Source: Actinomycetota bacterium (GTDB lineage Bacteria; Actinomycetota; Acidimicrobiia; Acidimicrobiales; Ilumatobacteraceae). From it: 12,385 nucleotides of DNA. The position numbers and the translations under genes are program-made. Positions 1 through 7,044 of this stretch are shown one piece after another. Location: the NCBI GenBank assembly GCA_018882725.1, contig VERK01000046.1:1-12385 (forward strand), given 5' to 3'. Each line of letters opens with the position of its first letter. Within the stretch, counting starts at the first letter, position 1. Below the pieces are notes generated by a model, which did not search any database, was not told where the DNA came from, and saw nothing but the letters and a program-made list of their open reading frames with translations.

Positions 1-1
1 G

Positions 2-553
2 CTGCACACCGAGGTCGATGGTGCTCCGATCGAGGAGTCGGTCATCATCGGTATGTGCAGCTTGTTGTTGATCGCAGGCGTCGACACCACATGGTCGGCG
101 ATTGGTTCCTCGTTGTGGCACCTGGCTTCGCACCCCGAAGACCGCCGCCGTTTGGTGGCGCAGCCCGAATTGATGGACACCGCGGTCGAGGAATTCTTGC
201 GCGCCTACTCGCCGGTCACCATGGCCCGTCGATTGCCCGAGGATGTCGAGTACGAAGGATGCCCGATGAAGGCGGGTGAACGAGTTCTGATGAACTTTCC
301 TGGTGCCAATCGCGATCCGGAAGTGTTCGAAAACGCCGATGAAGTGATCATCGATCGTCAGATCAATCGCCACGTGGCGTTCGGTGCCGGCATTCACCGT
401 TGCGCTGGATCGAACTTGGCCCGCATGGAATTGCGTGTTGCCATCGAAACGTTCATTCACCGTATTCCCGAGTTCGAGCTGATCGACCCGGCCACGGTCA
501 CGTGGGCCGGCGGTCAGGTGCGGGGTCCGCGCGAGGCACGCGTCCGCTTCTGA
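2..553 (+). CDS. Cytochrome P450, C-terminal part (5' end outside window)
   Basis: A heme-thiolate monooxygenase that would insert one oxygen atom into an organic substrate, with electrons from a ferredoxin/reductase pair not seen here. The frame is open from the left edge, so the real start lies upstream; 183 residues remain, about the last 45 % of a soluble bacterial P450 (usually about 400). Visible landmarks are the I-helix oxygen-activation motif AGVDTT (visible residues 25-30), the K-helix ExxR as EFLR, and the heme loop FGAGIHRCAG, with the proximal cysteine encoded at 401-403. The end, with W-AGGQVRGPR, is the usual P450 C-terminal beta region. No membrane segment is seen. The stop codon TGA (551-553) shares its A with the ATG of the following carboxylase gene (TGATG), so the two are probably translationally coupled. 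Family assignment is very secure; the substrate is unknown. Confidence 0.95.
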   Translation: MHTEVDGAPIEESVIIGMCSLLLIAGVDTTWSAIGSSLWHLASHPEDRRRLVAQPELMDTAVEEFLRAYSPVTMARRLPEDVEYEGCPMKAGERVLMNFPGANRDPEVFENADEVIIDRQINRHVAFGAGIHRCAGSNLARMELRVAIETFIHRIPEFELIDPATVTWAGGQVRGPREARVRF

Positions 554-2367
554 TGACTTCGTCGATCGAGGCACCGATGCAAGGCACGGTGCTCTCCGTC
601 GTTCCGGTCGGTTCGTTGGTGCGAGCCGGTGGTTCGGTGGCGGTTCTCGAGTCGATGAAGATGCAGCACGACGTGATAGTCGCTGATCCGTCCCGAGTGG
701 TCGAGGTGATGGTGTCAGCGGGCGACACGGTGATGGCCGGTTCGTCTCTCGTGGTGGTCGAGGCGGCCGATGTGGAGGTCGATGATTCACCGCGCGGCTA
801 CGCCGACGTCGGTCCACGGGCCGACCTGACCGAGGTGATCGACCGACATCGGTCGGGGCTCGACGCGGCCCGTGCGCAGGCCACCGAACGTCGGCACGGG
901 TCCGGTCGCCGAACGGCCCGCGAGAACGTCGCCGATCTGGTGGATGCTGAGTCGTTCGTCGAGTACGGGCCGTTGGTGATCGCCGCTCAACGCCGACGTC
1001 GTGGCGTCGACGATCTGATCGCCCGTACGCCGGCCGATGGTCTGGTGGGTGGTATCGGTCGCGTGAACGGGGAGTTGTTCAGCGGTCGTGAATCACGGGC
1101 GGTCGTGATGTCGTACGACTACACGGTGCTGGCCGGAACTCAAGGGCAGCAGAACCATCGCAAGAAGGATCGCCTGTTCGATGTCGCCGAGCGACTGCGG
1201 ATCCCTGTCGTGTTCTTCGCCGAAGGTGGCGGGGGTCGACCGGGTGATACCGATGGCCTCGGTGTGTCCGGACTCGACTGTTGGGCGTTCCACGATTTCG
1301 CTCGTCTGTCGGGTCTGGTACCTCTCGTCGGAATCACCGGTGGCTACTGCTTCGCCGGGAACGCGGCCATCCTCGGTTGCTGCGACGTCGTGATCGCACT
1401 CGAAGGATCGAACATCGGAATGGGTGGGCCCGCCATGATCGAAGGAGGCGGACTCGGCGTGTTCGAACCGACCGCCATCGGGCCGATGTCGGTGCAGCGA
1501 TTCAACGGTGTCGTCGATCTGGTCGCCCAGGACGATGCCGACGCGGTCCGCTTGGCCAAGCAATACCTGGCGTACTTCCAAGGTTCGATCGGCTCCCATG
1601 TGGCCCCCGATCAGAACCGCTTGCGCGACGTCGTGCCGGTCAATCGTAAGAAGGCCTACGACATGCACGACGTGCTGAACGGCTTGTTCGACGTCGGATC
1701 AGTTCTCGAGTTGCGCCGCGACTTCGGTATCGGAATGATCACCGCGTTGGCGCGGGTCGACGGGCGACCAGTCGGCGTGGTGGCCAACAATCCGGTGCAC
1801 CTGGCCGGTGCGATCGATAGCGATGGAGCCGACAAGGCAGCTCGTTTCATGCAACTGTGCGATGCGTTCGATCTGCCGATCGTCACTCTGGTCGACACAC
1901 CCGGAATGATGGTGGGCCCCGAGGTGGAGGAAACCGCTCTCGTGCGCCATTGCAGTCGTCTCTTCGTCACGGCTGTCAACATGACGGTGCCCGTCGTGTC
2001 GGTGGTGGTTCGCAAGTCGTACGGACTCGGTGCCCAGGCCATGATGGCCGGTTCCACCAAGGCTCCATTGGCCTGTGTGGCCTGGCCCACGGGAGAGTTC
2101 GGCGGAATGGGACTCGAAGGCGCTGTCCGGCTGGGCTACCGCAACGAGTTGGCGGCCATCACCGATCCCGTCGAACGCGAAGCGACGTTCCAGCAGATGG
2201 TCGACCGAATGTACGAGCACGGGAAGGCGTTGTCGGTGTCGACTCATTTCGAGATCGACGATGTAATCGATCCAGCCGACACTCGGCGGTGGATCAACGC
2301 AGTGTTCGAAGCCGCGCCGGCCGTGCCCCGTCAGGGCAAGAAGCGTCCCAACGTCGACACGTGGTAG
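553..2367 (+). CDS. Biotin carboxyl carrier-carboxyltransferase fusion (acyl-CoA carboxylase beta-type subunit)
   Basis: Transfers CO2 from carboxybiotin to an acyl-CoA (acetyl-, propionyl- or another acyl-CoA). The protein is 604 residues. Residues 1-70 form a biotinyl domain, with APMQGTV near the start and ESMKM, in which K36 is the expected biotinylation site. Residues 110-600 are a complete carboxyltransferase with NHRKKDRLFD, the oxyanion/biotin motif GGGGRPGDTD (about 225-234), GMGGPAMIEGGGLGVF (about 289-304) and, in the second half, DTPGMMVGPEVE and GAQAMMAGS. Carboxyltransferase-only beta subunits are about 510-540 residues, so the extra length is the biotinyl domain. No biotin carboxylase domain is present in it or elsewhere in the window, so an ATP-dependent partner must be encoded elsewhere. 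Start 553 is chosen because it begins just before the biotinyl domain and overlaps the P450 stop (TGATG); the frame stays open back to 400 but that part is P450 shadow. A start at 577 would cut the first beta strand. Acyl specificity cannot be read from the sequence. Confidence 0.93.
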   Translation: MTSSIEAPMQGTVLSVVPVGSLVRAGGSVAVLESMKMQHDVIVADPSRVVEVMVSAGDTVMAGSSLVVVEAADVEVDDSPRGYADVGPRADLTEVIDRHRSGLDAARAQATERRHGSGRRTARENVADLVDAESFVEYGPLVIAAQRRRRGVDDLIARTPADGLVGGIGRVNGELFSGRESRAVVMSYDYTVLAGTQGQQNHRKKDRLFDVAERLRIPVVFFAEGGGGRPGDTDGLGVSGLDCWAFHDFARLSGLVPLVGITGGYCFAGNAAILGCCDVVIALEGSNIGMGGPAMIEGGGLGVFEPTAIGPMSVQRFNGVVDLVAQDDADAVRLAKQYLAYFQGSIGSHVAPDQNRLRDVVPVNRKKAYDMHDVLNGLFDVGSVLELRRDFGIGMITALARVDGRPVGVVANNPVHLAGAIDSDGADKAARFMQLCDAFDLPIVTLVDTPGMMVGPEVEETALVRHCSRLFVTAVNMTVPVVSVVVRKSYGLGAQAMMAGSTKAPLACVAWPTGEFGGMGLEGAVRLGYRNELAAITDPVEREATFQQMVDRMYEHGKALSVSTHFEIDDVIDPADTRRWINAVFEAAPAVPRQGKKRPNVDTW

Positions 2368-2379
2368 CGGTCGGGTCGG

Positions 2380-4656
2380 TCAGAGACAGACGTCGTACGG
2401 CCTGATCGGGACTCGGGGGAGTTCACGACCAGTGGCGTTGCGAATGGCGTTGGCGATGGCCGGCGTGACAGAGATGCACGGTGGCTCGCCGACACCCTTG
2501 GCACCCAGCGGCGACTTCGGCTCGAACTCCTCGATGAAGACGGCTTCCACATCGGGGGCATCGAGGAACGTGGGCAACAAGTAGTCGGTGAAACTCGGAT
2601 TGCGAACCTTGCCGTTGGTGACAACGATCTCTTCCATAACCGCGAGTCCGAGACCCTGGGCGATTCCGCCTTCCACTTGGCCGACGCACGAGAGCGGATT
2701 CAGAACCCGTCCGACGTCCTGGGCCGTGGCGACCTGCACGACTTTGACGAGGCCGAGTTCGGGATCGACGTCGACCACCGCGCGATGGGCCACGAACGCG
2801 AAGGCGACGTGGCAATTCCCCTGCCCGTTCTCGTCGAGATCTTCGGTGGGCGGGTGGTGGTACTCGGCGGTCTCGTCGATGTCGAGATGACTGATCACAT
2901 CGGCCACGGCCACGCGGAAACTGCCACGGGTGTCGACGATGTCGGTTCCGTCAACTGCGAGATTCGCGACGTCCATATCGTGATACTGCGCCACGTGAGC
3001 GAGCACCTTGTCGCGAACTGCCACACACGCGGCGTTCACTGCCCCGCCGCTCATCCACGTCTGGCGACTGGCGGATGTCGAACCAGCCGAACCGACTTGG
3101 GTGTCGATGGTGTCGAGGAGGACCTCGTCGACACCGAGCACGGTTCGCGCGATCTGCTGAGCCAACATGACGAAGCCTTGTCCTACTTCGGCGGTGGCGA
3201 ACTTGACCGAGACCACGCCGTTGGAGATGCGGCACCGGGCCGTGGAGTAGTCGTCGAATCCTTCGCTGTACATCAGGTTCTTGATGCTGACACCCCAACC
3301 GATACCGCGGCGGATGTGCGACCGATCGGCCGTGCGCCCCGACCCGCCCGGAATGTCGCGGAAGTCAGGATCGGATTCGAGATCGGGGGGTAGGGGAATC
3401 GCCGCCGTCGCACGGATGCATTCCTCGACCGGGGCCACGCTGTTGACGACCTGACCGGTGATCAACTTGTCGCCGGTCTCCATCGCGTTCAGAAGACGAA
3501 TCTCGACTGGATCGATACCGCAAGCCGCCGCCAACTTGTCCATTTGGCTCTCGTGGGCGTAGCAGGCTTGTACGACACCGAAGCCGCGCATGGCGCCGCA
3601 GGGTGGATTGTTGGTGCGGACCGCGTAACCATCGACCACGGCGTTGTCGCACTTGTATGGCCCCTGAGTGTGCGTGATTCCATTGATGAGCACCGCGGGA
3701 GACGTGCTGCAGTACGCACCGCCATCGAACACCATGCGGCTCTCGATCTTGACGATACGGCCGTCGCGCGTGGCGTGATGGCGCATCCAGATGCGCGCCG
3801 GGTGACGGTGCACGTGTCCGTAGAACGATTCCTCGCGTCCGTAGGCGATGCGCACAGGACGTCCGGTCCGGAGAGCGAGGAGGCACGTGTGAACCTGCAG
3901 GGAGATGTCTTCGCGGGCACCGAACGCTCCACCGACGCCGCCCAGAACGAGTCGAACCTTCTCTTCGGGAAGTCCGAGACAGGCTGCGATCTGCTTGCGG
4001 TCCTCGTGCAACCATTGAGTGGCGATGTAGAGCTCGACACCGTCGCCACCGGAATCAGGAATGGCCAGAGCGGCCTCGAGACCGAGGAATGCCTGATCCT
4101 GCATACCGATCTCGTAATCGCCCTCGACGACCACGTCACCTTCGACGGAGAGATCTCCCGTCACGATGCGCTGGTGTCGATACACGTTGCCGTGGGGATG
4201 GATCTCGGGCGCGCGCCCGGCGATGCACTCTTCAGGGTCGACCACCGGATTGAACACTTCGTACTCGACCTTGATCGCTTCGAGCGCACGCTTGCAGGTT
4301 TCGGGATGGTCGGCGGCGACGGCCGCGATGGGTTCACCGCTGTACCGAACGAGATCGCCCACTTTGGCGAACACCGGTTGATCCTGGACGATCAGCCCGT
4401 AGGCGTTGAGGCCAGGTACGTCGTCGGCGGTCACGATGACTTCGACGCCGTTGATCTTCCAGGCTGCCGACACGTCGATACTGACGATGCGAGCAAAGGG
4501 GTGCGGACTGCGCAGAGTCGCTCCCCACAACATGTTCTCGGCCCACATGTCGCTCGAAAAAGCGAAGCCACCCTGAACCTTGGCCACACCGTCGGGGCGT
4601 GACGCGTTGGTGCCGAGGGTTCCGGATCGCGGAGGAGAGACGACCGAGACGTTCAT
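2380..4656 (-). CDS. Molybdenum hydroxylase, large Mo-cofactor-binding subunit (xanthine dehydrogenase subunit D / CoxL type)
   Basis: Catalytic subunit of a heterotrimeric molybdenum hydroxylase that hydroxylates a substrate carbon with water-derived oxygen; cytoplasmic. It has 758 residues, typical for this subunit. Two Ald_Xan_dh_C domains are recognisable: the a/b hammerhead (about 20-140) and the Mo-cofactor domain (about 155-745). Key segments are GGVGGAFGARED (239-250), CGAMRGFG (353-360) with the substrate-pocket arginine R357, EVGQG (490-494), SASRQTWMSGG (528-538) and GAKGVGE (718-724), where E724 is the expected catalytic base. The GARED version and SRQT-W-SGG resemble the PucD/xanthine dehydrogenase subunit D branch rather than CO dehydrogenase; the CoxL active-site AYXCSFR loop is not seen. 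ATG at 4656 overlaps the 2Fe-2S subunit stop by 4 bases (ATGA), with an AAGGA-like Shine-Dalgarno 9 bases upstream. The open frame further upstream to 4971 is shadow of the 2Fe-2S gene. The substrate is probably a purine or other N-heterocycle (inference). Confidence 0.93.
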   Translation of the reverse strand: MNVSVVSPPRSGTLGTNASRPDGVAKVQGGFAFSSDMWAENMLWGATLRSPHPFARIVSIDVSAAWKINGVEVIVTADDVPGLNAYGLIVQDQPVFAKVGDLVRYSGEPIAAVAADHPETCKRALEAIKVEYEVFNPVVDPEECIAGRAPEIHPHGNVYRHQRIVTGDLSVEGDVVVEGDYEIGMQDQAFLGLEAALAIPDSGGDGVELYIATQWLHEDRKQIAACLGLPEEKVRLVLGGVGGAFGAREDISLQVHTCLLALRTGRPVRIAYGREESFYGHVHRHPARIWMRHHATRDGRIVKIESRMVFDGGAYCSTSPAVLINGITHTQGPYKCDNAVVDGYAVRTNNPPCGAMRGFGVVQACYAHESQMDKLAAACGIDPVEIRLLNAMETGDKLITGQVVNSVAPVEECIRATAAIPLPPDLESDPDFRDIPGGSGRTADRSHIRRGIGWGVSIKNLMYSEGFDDYSTARCRISNGVVSVKFATAEVGQGFVMLAQQIARTVLGVDEVLLDTIDTQVGSAGSTSASRQTWMSGGAVNAACVAVRDKVLAHVAQYHDMDVANLAVDGTDIVDTRGSFRVAVADVISHLDIDETAEYHHPPTEDLDENGQGNCHVAFAFVAHRAVVDVDPELGLVKVVQVATAQDVGRVLNPLSCVGQVEGGIAQGLGLAVMEEIVVTNGKVRNPSFTDYLLPTFLDAPDVEAVFIEEFEPKSPLGAKGVGEPPCISVTPAIANAIRNATGRELPRVPIRPYDVCL

Positions 4657-5159
4657 CGGGCACCGTCCTTGGCTGTCGAACGACGAGACACCGACACCTG
4701 CTTGACGGCGTCGAGGATGCGTCCGTAGCCCGTGCACCGGCAGATGTTGCCGGAGAGTGCTTCCTTGATCTCGAGATCGGACGGGTCGGGGTTGCTGTCG
4801 AGCAGATGATGGACGGCGACGATGAAGCCGGGTGTGCAGAAACCACACTGGACTCCGCCCGCATCGAGGAACGACTGTTGCACGTCGCTGAGCCGGCCGT
4901 CGGGGCCGAGACCTTCGACGGTGCGAATGGAAGCACCCTGGGCCGATGCGGCCATAACGAGGCACGAACACACCGCTTTGTCGTCGATGATCACGGTGCA
5001 GCTACCGCACTCGCCCTGCTCGCACGCCCCCTTGGCTCCGGGCAGGCCGAGGCGCTCGCGCAAGACGAAGAGCAGGCTTTCTCCGATCCAGGAATCGCGC
5101 ACGTGGTGTTCGCGACCGTTGACACTCAACGTGTACATCTCGGAACCAATGGCAGTCAT
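4653..5159 (-). CDS. Molybdenum hydroxylase, small [2Fe-2S] subunit (CoxS/XdhC-like)
   Basis: Carries the two [2Fe-2S] clusters that pass electrons from the molybdenum site to the FAD subunit. It has 168 residues, a normal size. The plant-ferredoxin-type cluster is C46-x4-C51-x2-C54-x11-C66, and the alpha-helical second cluster is C105-x2-C108 (QCGFCTPG) with C140-x-C142 (NICRCTGY). All eight ligands are present. The start at 5159 is chosen because its ATG overlaps the FAD-subunit stop by 4 bases (ATGA); an in-frame ATG seven codons later (MYTLSVNG) could be used instead and would lose nothing of the domain. The stop overlaps the large-subunit start by 4 bases. The gene order FAD, 2Fe-2S, Mo is the standard coxMSL-type order, so the three products very likely form one enzyme. 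Confidence 0.95.
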   Translation of the reverse strand: MTAIGSEMYTLSVNGREHHVRDSWIGESLLFVLRERLGLPGAKGACEQGECGSCTVIIDDKAVCSCLVMAASAQGASIRTVEGLGPDGRLSDVQQSFLDAGGVQCGFCTPGFIVAVHHLLDSNPDPSDLEIKEALSGNICRCTGYGRILDAVKQVSVSRRSTAKDGAR

Positions 5160-5992
5160 GAGTAAGACCTCGTGAGGAGACGTTGGGCAAGAACGCCGAC
5201 GGCATGACGGCGGTAAGCAGCGGTCGAGCGATGGTCGTCGATCGGACGGGACGCGTCACGAACCAAACGAGCGAACTCGGCCAGAGTGTCGGTGTTCGGC
5301 CGCGACGACATGGTGTGATTCGCGGCCAACCACGTCTCGGCGTCGGTGGCACGAATGATGGTCGGGCCCACAGCTCCGAGTGCCACGGCGACGCGATCGT
5401 TGGTTCGCACCAGACACACCGATGCGGTGGCGATCACCATGGCGTTGCGGGTTCCGACCTTGGCGTACCCCTGCCACCCCTCGACGAGCGGCAACGTCAC
5501 TGAGCGAACGAATTCGGATGGCTGAAGTGCGTTCCGCTTGACGCCGACCATGAAGTCGGCGAACCGGATCTGGCGTGCGCCATTCGGACCCACCACGTCG
5601 ATGACCGCGTCGAGTGCGGCGAGAACCGGGAGGCCGTCTCCGGCGGGTGAACAGGTGCCGAGGTTGCCTCCAAGAGTTCCGGCGGCGCGAATCTGTGGCG
5701 AGCCAACGGTGCGGGCCGCTTCGGCGAGAGCCGGGAGCAGACGAGCGAGTTCGCCGGTTTCCATCTCGGCGTACGGCACCCCCGAACCGATGGTGATGGT
5801 GCGACGTGACGAGTCGACCGACCATGAGCGCAATTCGGACACCCGATTGAGTGCGACCACATCAGCGGGTCGACGCCCGTGCAAGTTCACTTCGACCATC
5901 AGGTCGGTGCCACCGGCGAGGAGAGTCGCCTGAGGGTTTCGTGAGAGCAAGTCGACCACTTCGCCGACACTGGTGGGAATCGCGACGCTCAT
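5156..5992 (-). CDS. Molybdenum hydroxylase, FAD-binding medium subunit (CoxM/CutM-like)
   Basis: Binds FAD and hands electrons from the iron-sulfur subunit to the final acceptor. It has 278 residues with the start at 5992. Motifs are LLAGGTDL (24-31) and TLGGNLGT (106-113), the two FAD pyrophosphate/isoalloxazine loops of the molybdopterin-dehydrogenase FAD-binding family, followed by the CO_deh_flav_C domain over the last third. The start at 5992 gives the same 4-base ATGA overlap with the preceding LLM gene that is used at the next two junctions. A start at 6010 would add six residues and a 22-base overlap and is less likely. Neither start has a strong Shine-Dalgarno, in line with translational coupling. 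This is the only FAD module in the window, although two molybdenum hydroxylases are encoded. Confidence 0.93.
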   Translation of the reverse strand: MSVAIPTSVGEVVDLLSRNPQATLLAGGTDLMVEVNLHGRRPADVVALNRVSELRSWSVDSSRRTITIGSGVPYAEMETGELARLLPALAEAARTVGSPQIRAAGTLGGNLGTCSPAGDGLPVLAALDAVIDVVGPNGARQIRFADFMVGVKRNALQPSEFVRSVTLPLVEGWQGYAKVGTRNAMVIATASVCLVRTNDRVAVALGAVGPTIIRATDAETWLAANHTMSSRPNTDTLAEFARLVRDASRPIDDHRSTAAYRRHAVGVLAQRLLTRSYS

Positions 5993-7005
5993 CGGGGAGA
6001 ACCATCCCATCCGCTGAATGCGTCGATCATCGCCTTCACGTCACCAAGTGGATAGAGAATCGGGCAGGTGCATCCATGTTCGATGTAGTGGGCGACCTTG
6101 GCTCGAGCCTCCGAAGGAGTTCCGCTCGCGGTCAACATCTGAACGATCTCGTCGGGAACCAACTTGCTCGCCTTCTCGACTTGTTCGTGGGTGGCCGGCC
6201 ACGTGAGCACTTCACCCACTTTGTCGAGTAACGATTGGGGCACTCCGGACGCTTTCATGATGTGAGGCTGTTGGCCGAGATACTGCGTGACCATGAGACG
6301 AGCCATGTCGAGCGCGGTCTGGCGATCTTCGTGAACGCTGCACACGACCAACTGCGGACGATCGATGTCGTCGAGTGATCGCCCGGCTTTGGCGGCACCC
6401 TTCGCCAACGCCTCGACCGCCTGGTCGTTGTAGTCGGGGGAGACGAGATAGTTGAGAACCGCACCGTCGGCGATTTCGCCGGTGAGCTCCATCATCTGCA
6501 TGCCGGTTGCGCCGATGTAGATCGGGACGTCTTTGGGCCGGCGCTCCTGGTACACGTAGTCGAGTTCGACGCCGTCGAGGTGCACGTACTCTCCGTGGAA
6601 GGTGACGTTCTCGTTGTTGAGGAGAGCGCGCACCGTGGTGACGATCTCACGCATCACGCGCAGAGGTTTGGCGCGGTCGATACCGACTTTCTGTGCCAGC
6701 GGATCCCACCACGCTCCGATGCCGAGGATCACGCGTCCGGGGGCCAGATCGTCGAGGGTGGAGAAGGTGGCGGCCAGTCGGGCCGGGTTGCGACTCCAGC
6801 AGTCGACGACGCCGCTACCGACCTTGATGGTGTTGGTCACGCTCGCGAAGGCCGCCATCGGAACCGTGGCTTCGCGCACCAGACGGCTTTCGGCCTGCCA
6901 CACCGCATCGAAACCGCGTTGTTCGGCGTATTGGGCGAACTCCATTCCCTCGCGGATGCGGTGTGCGTCCTGAAGGTAGATGGCGACGGGTTGGATGGCG
7001 GTCAT
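5989..7005 (-). CDS. LLM-class flavin/F420-dependent oxidoreductase
   Basis: A luciferase-like TIM-barrel enzyme of 338 residues. Supporting segments are the N-terminal YAEQRGFDAVWQAES strand-helix, KVGSGVVDCWSRNPARLAAT (substrate/cofactor cleft), GRVILGIGAWWDP and PIYIGATGMQMMELTGEIADGAVLN. The last is close to the equivalent part of methylenetetrahydromethanopterin reductases, so F420 is the more likely cofactor than FMN; this is inference from the subfamily. The ATG at 7005 is the only sensible start: it lies 39 bases after the stop of the preceding amidohydrolase gene and has no good Shine-Dalgarno but a TACGAT -10-like box six bases upstream. The stop overlaps the FAD-subunit start (ATGA), tying this enzyme to the trimeric molybdenum hydroxylase. 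It may reduce or ring-open the hydroxylated product; the reaction is unknown. Confidence 0.9.
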   Translation of the reverse strand: MTAIQPVAIYLQDAHRIREGMEFAQYAEQRGFDAVWQAESRLVREATVPMAAFASVTNTIKVGSGVVDCWSRNPARLAATFSTLDDLAPGRVILGIGAWWDPLAQKVGIDRAKPLRVMREIVTTVRALLNNENVTFHGEYVHLDGVELDYVYQERRPKDVPIYIGATGMQMMELTGEIADGAVLNYLVSPDYNDQAVEALAKGAAKAGRSLDDIDRPQLVVCSVHEDRQTALDMARLMVTQYLGQQPHIMKASGVPQSLLDKVGEVLTWPATHEQVEKASKLVPDEIVQMLTASGTPSEARAKVAHYIEHGCTCPILYPLGDVKAMIDAFSGWDGSPR

Positions 7006-7044
7006 GGCTGAATCGTACCTTTACGTTTTGTCAAGGCTGGGTGA
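7006..7044 (-). promoter_or_regulatory. Possible internal, leaderless promoter before the LLM gene
   Basis: This is the longest gap between genes in the window (39 bases) and visibly A+T-richer than its surroundings. On the - strand it holds TACGAT (7017-7012), which fits a TANNNT -10 box ending six bases before the ATG at 7005, the spacing usual for leaderless actinobacterial transcripts. No Shine-Dalgarno is placed well. A TTGACA hexamer (7034-7029) is present, but only 11 bases separate it from TACGAT, too few for a normal -35. The 12-base segment 7014-7025 has perfect 4-base arms (CGTA/TACG) and could be an operator half-site pair. Weak evidence; promoter activity is inference. Confidence 0.35.

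Noticed and set aside
400..552. N-terminal extension of the carboxylase upstream of 553
   Set aside because: The region is the conserved end of the P450 (heme loop onward), and the biotinyl domain starts right after the ATG at 553.
2324..2338. Small inverted repeat TGCCC-N5-GGGCA near the end of the carboxylase gene, as a terminator
   Set aside because: The stem is only 5 bp, lies inside coding sequence, and no T-run follows on either strand.
2677..4602. Long open frames on the + strand opposite the Mo subunit gene (2677-3393, 3544-4602)
   Set aside because: They are antisense to a secure gene, show no family motif, have composition typical of G+C-rich shadow frames, and lack a ribosome site.
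2380..4656. Identification of the trimeric enzyme as aerobic carbon monoxide dehydrogenase
   Set aside because: The gene order fits coxMSL, but the AYXCSFR active-site loop of CoxL with its copper-binding cysteine is not present, and the motifs are closer to xanthine dehydrogenase subunit D.
7029..7034. TTGACA (minus strand) as a -35 box
   Set aside because: It lies 11 bases from the TACGAT box, too close, and no other -10-like hexamer is found at 16-18 bases downstream.
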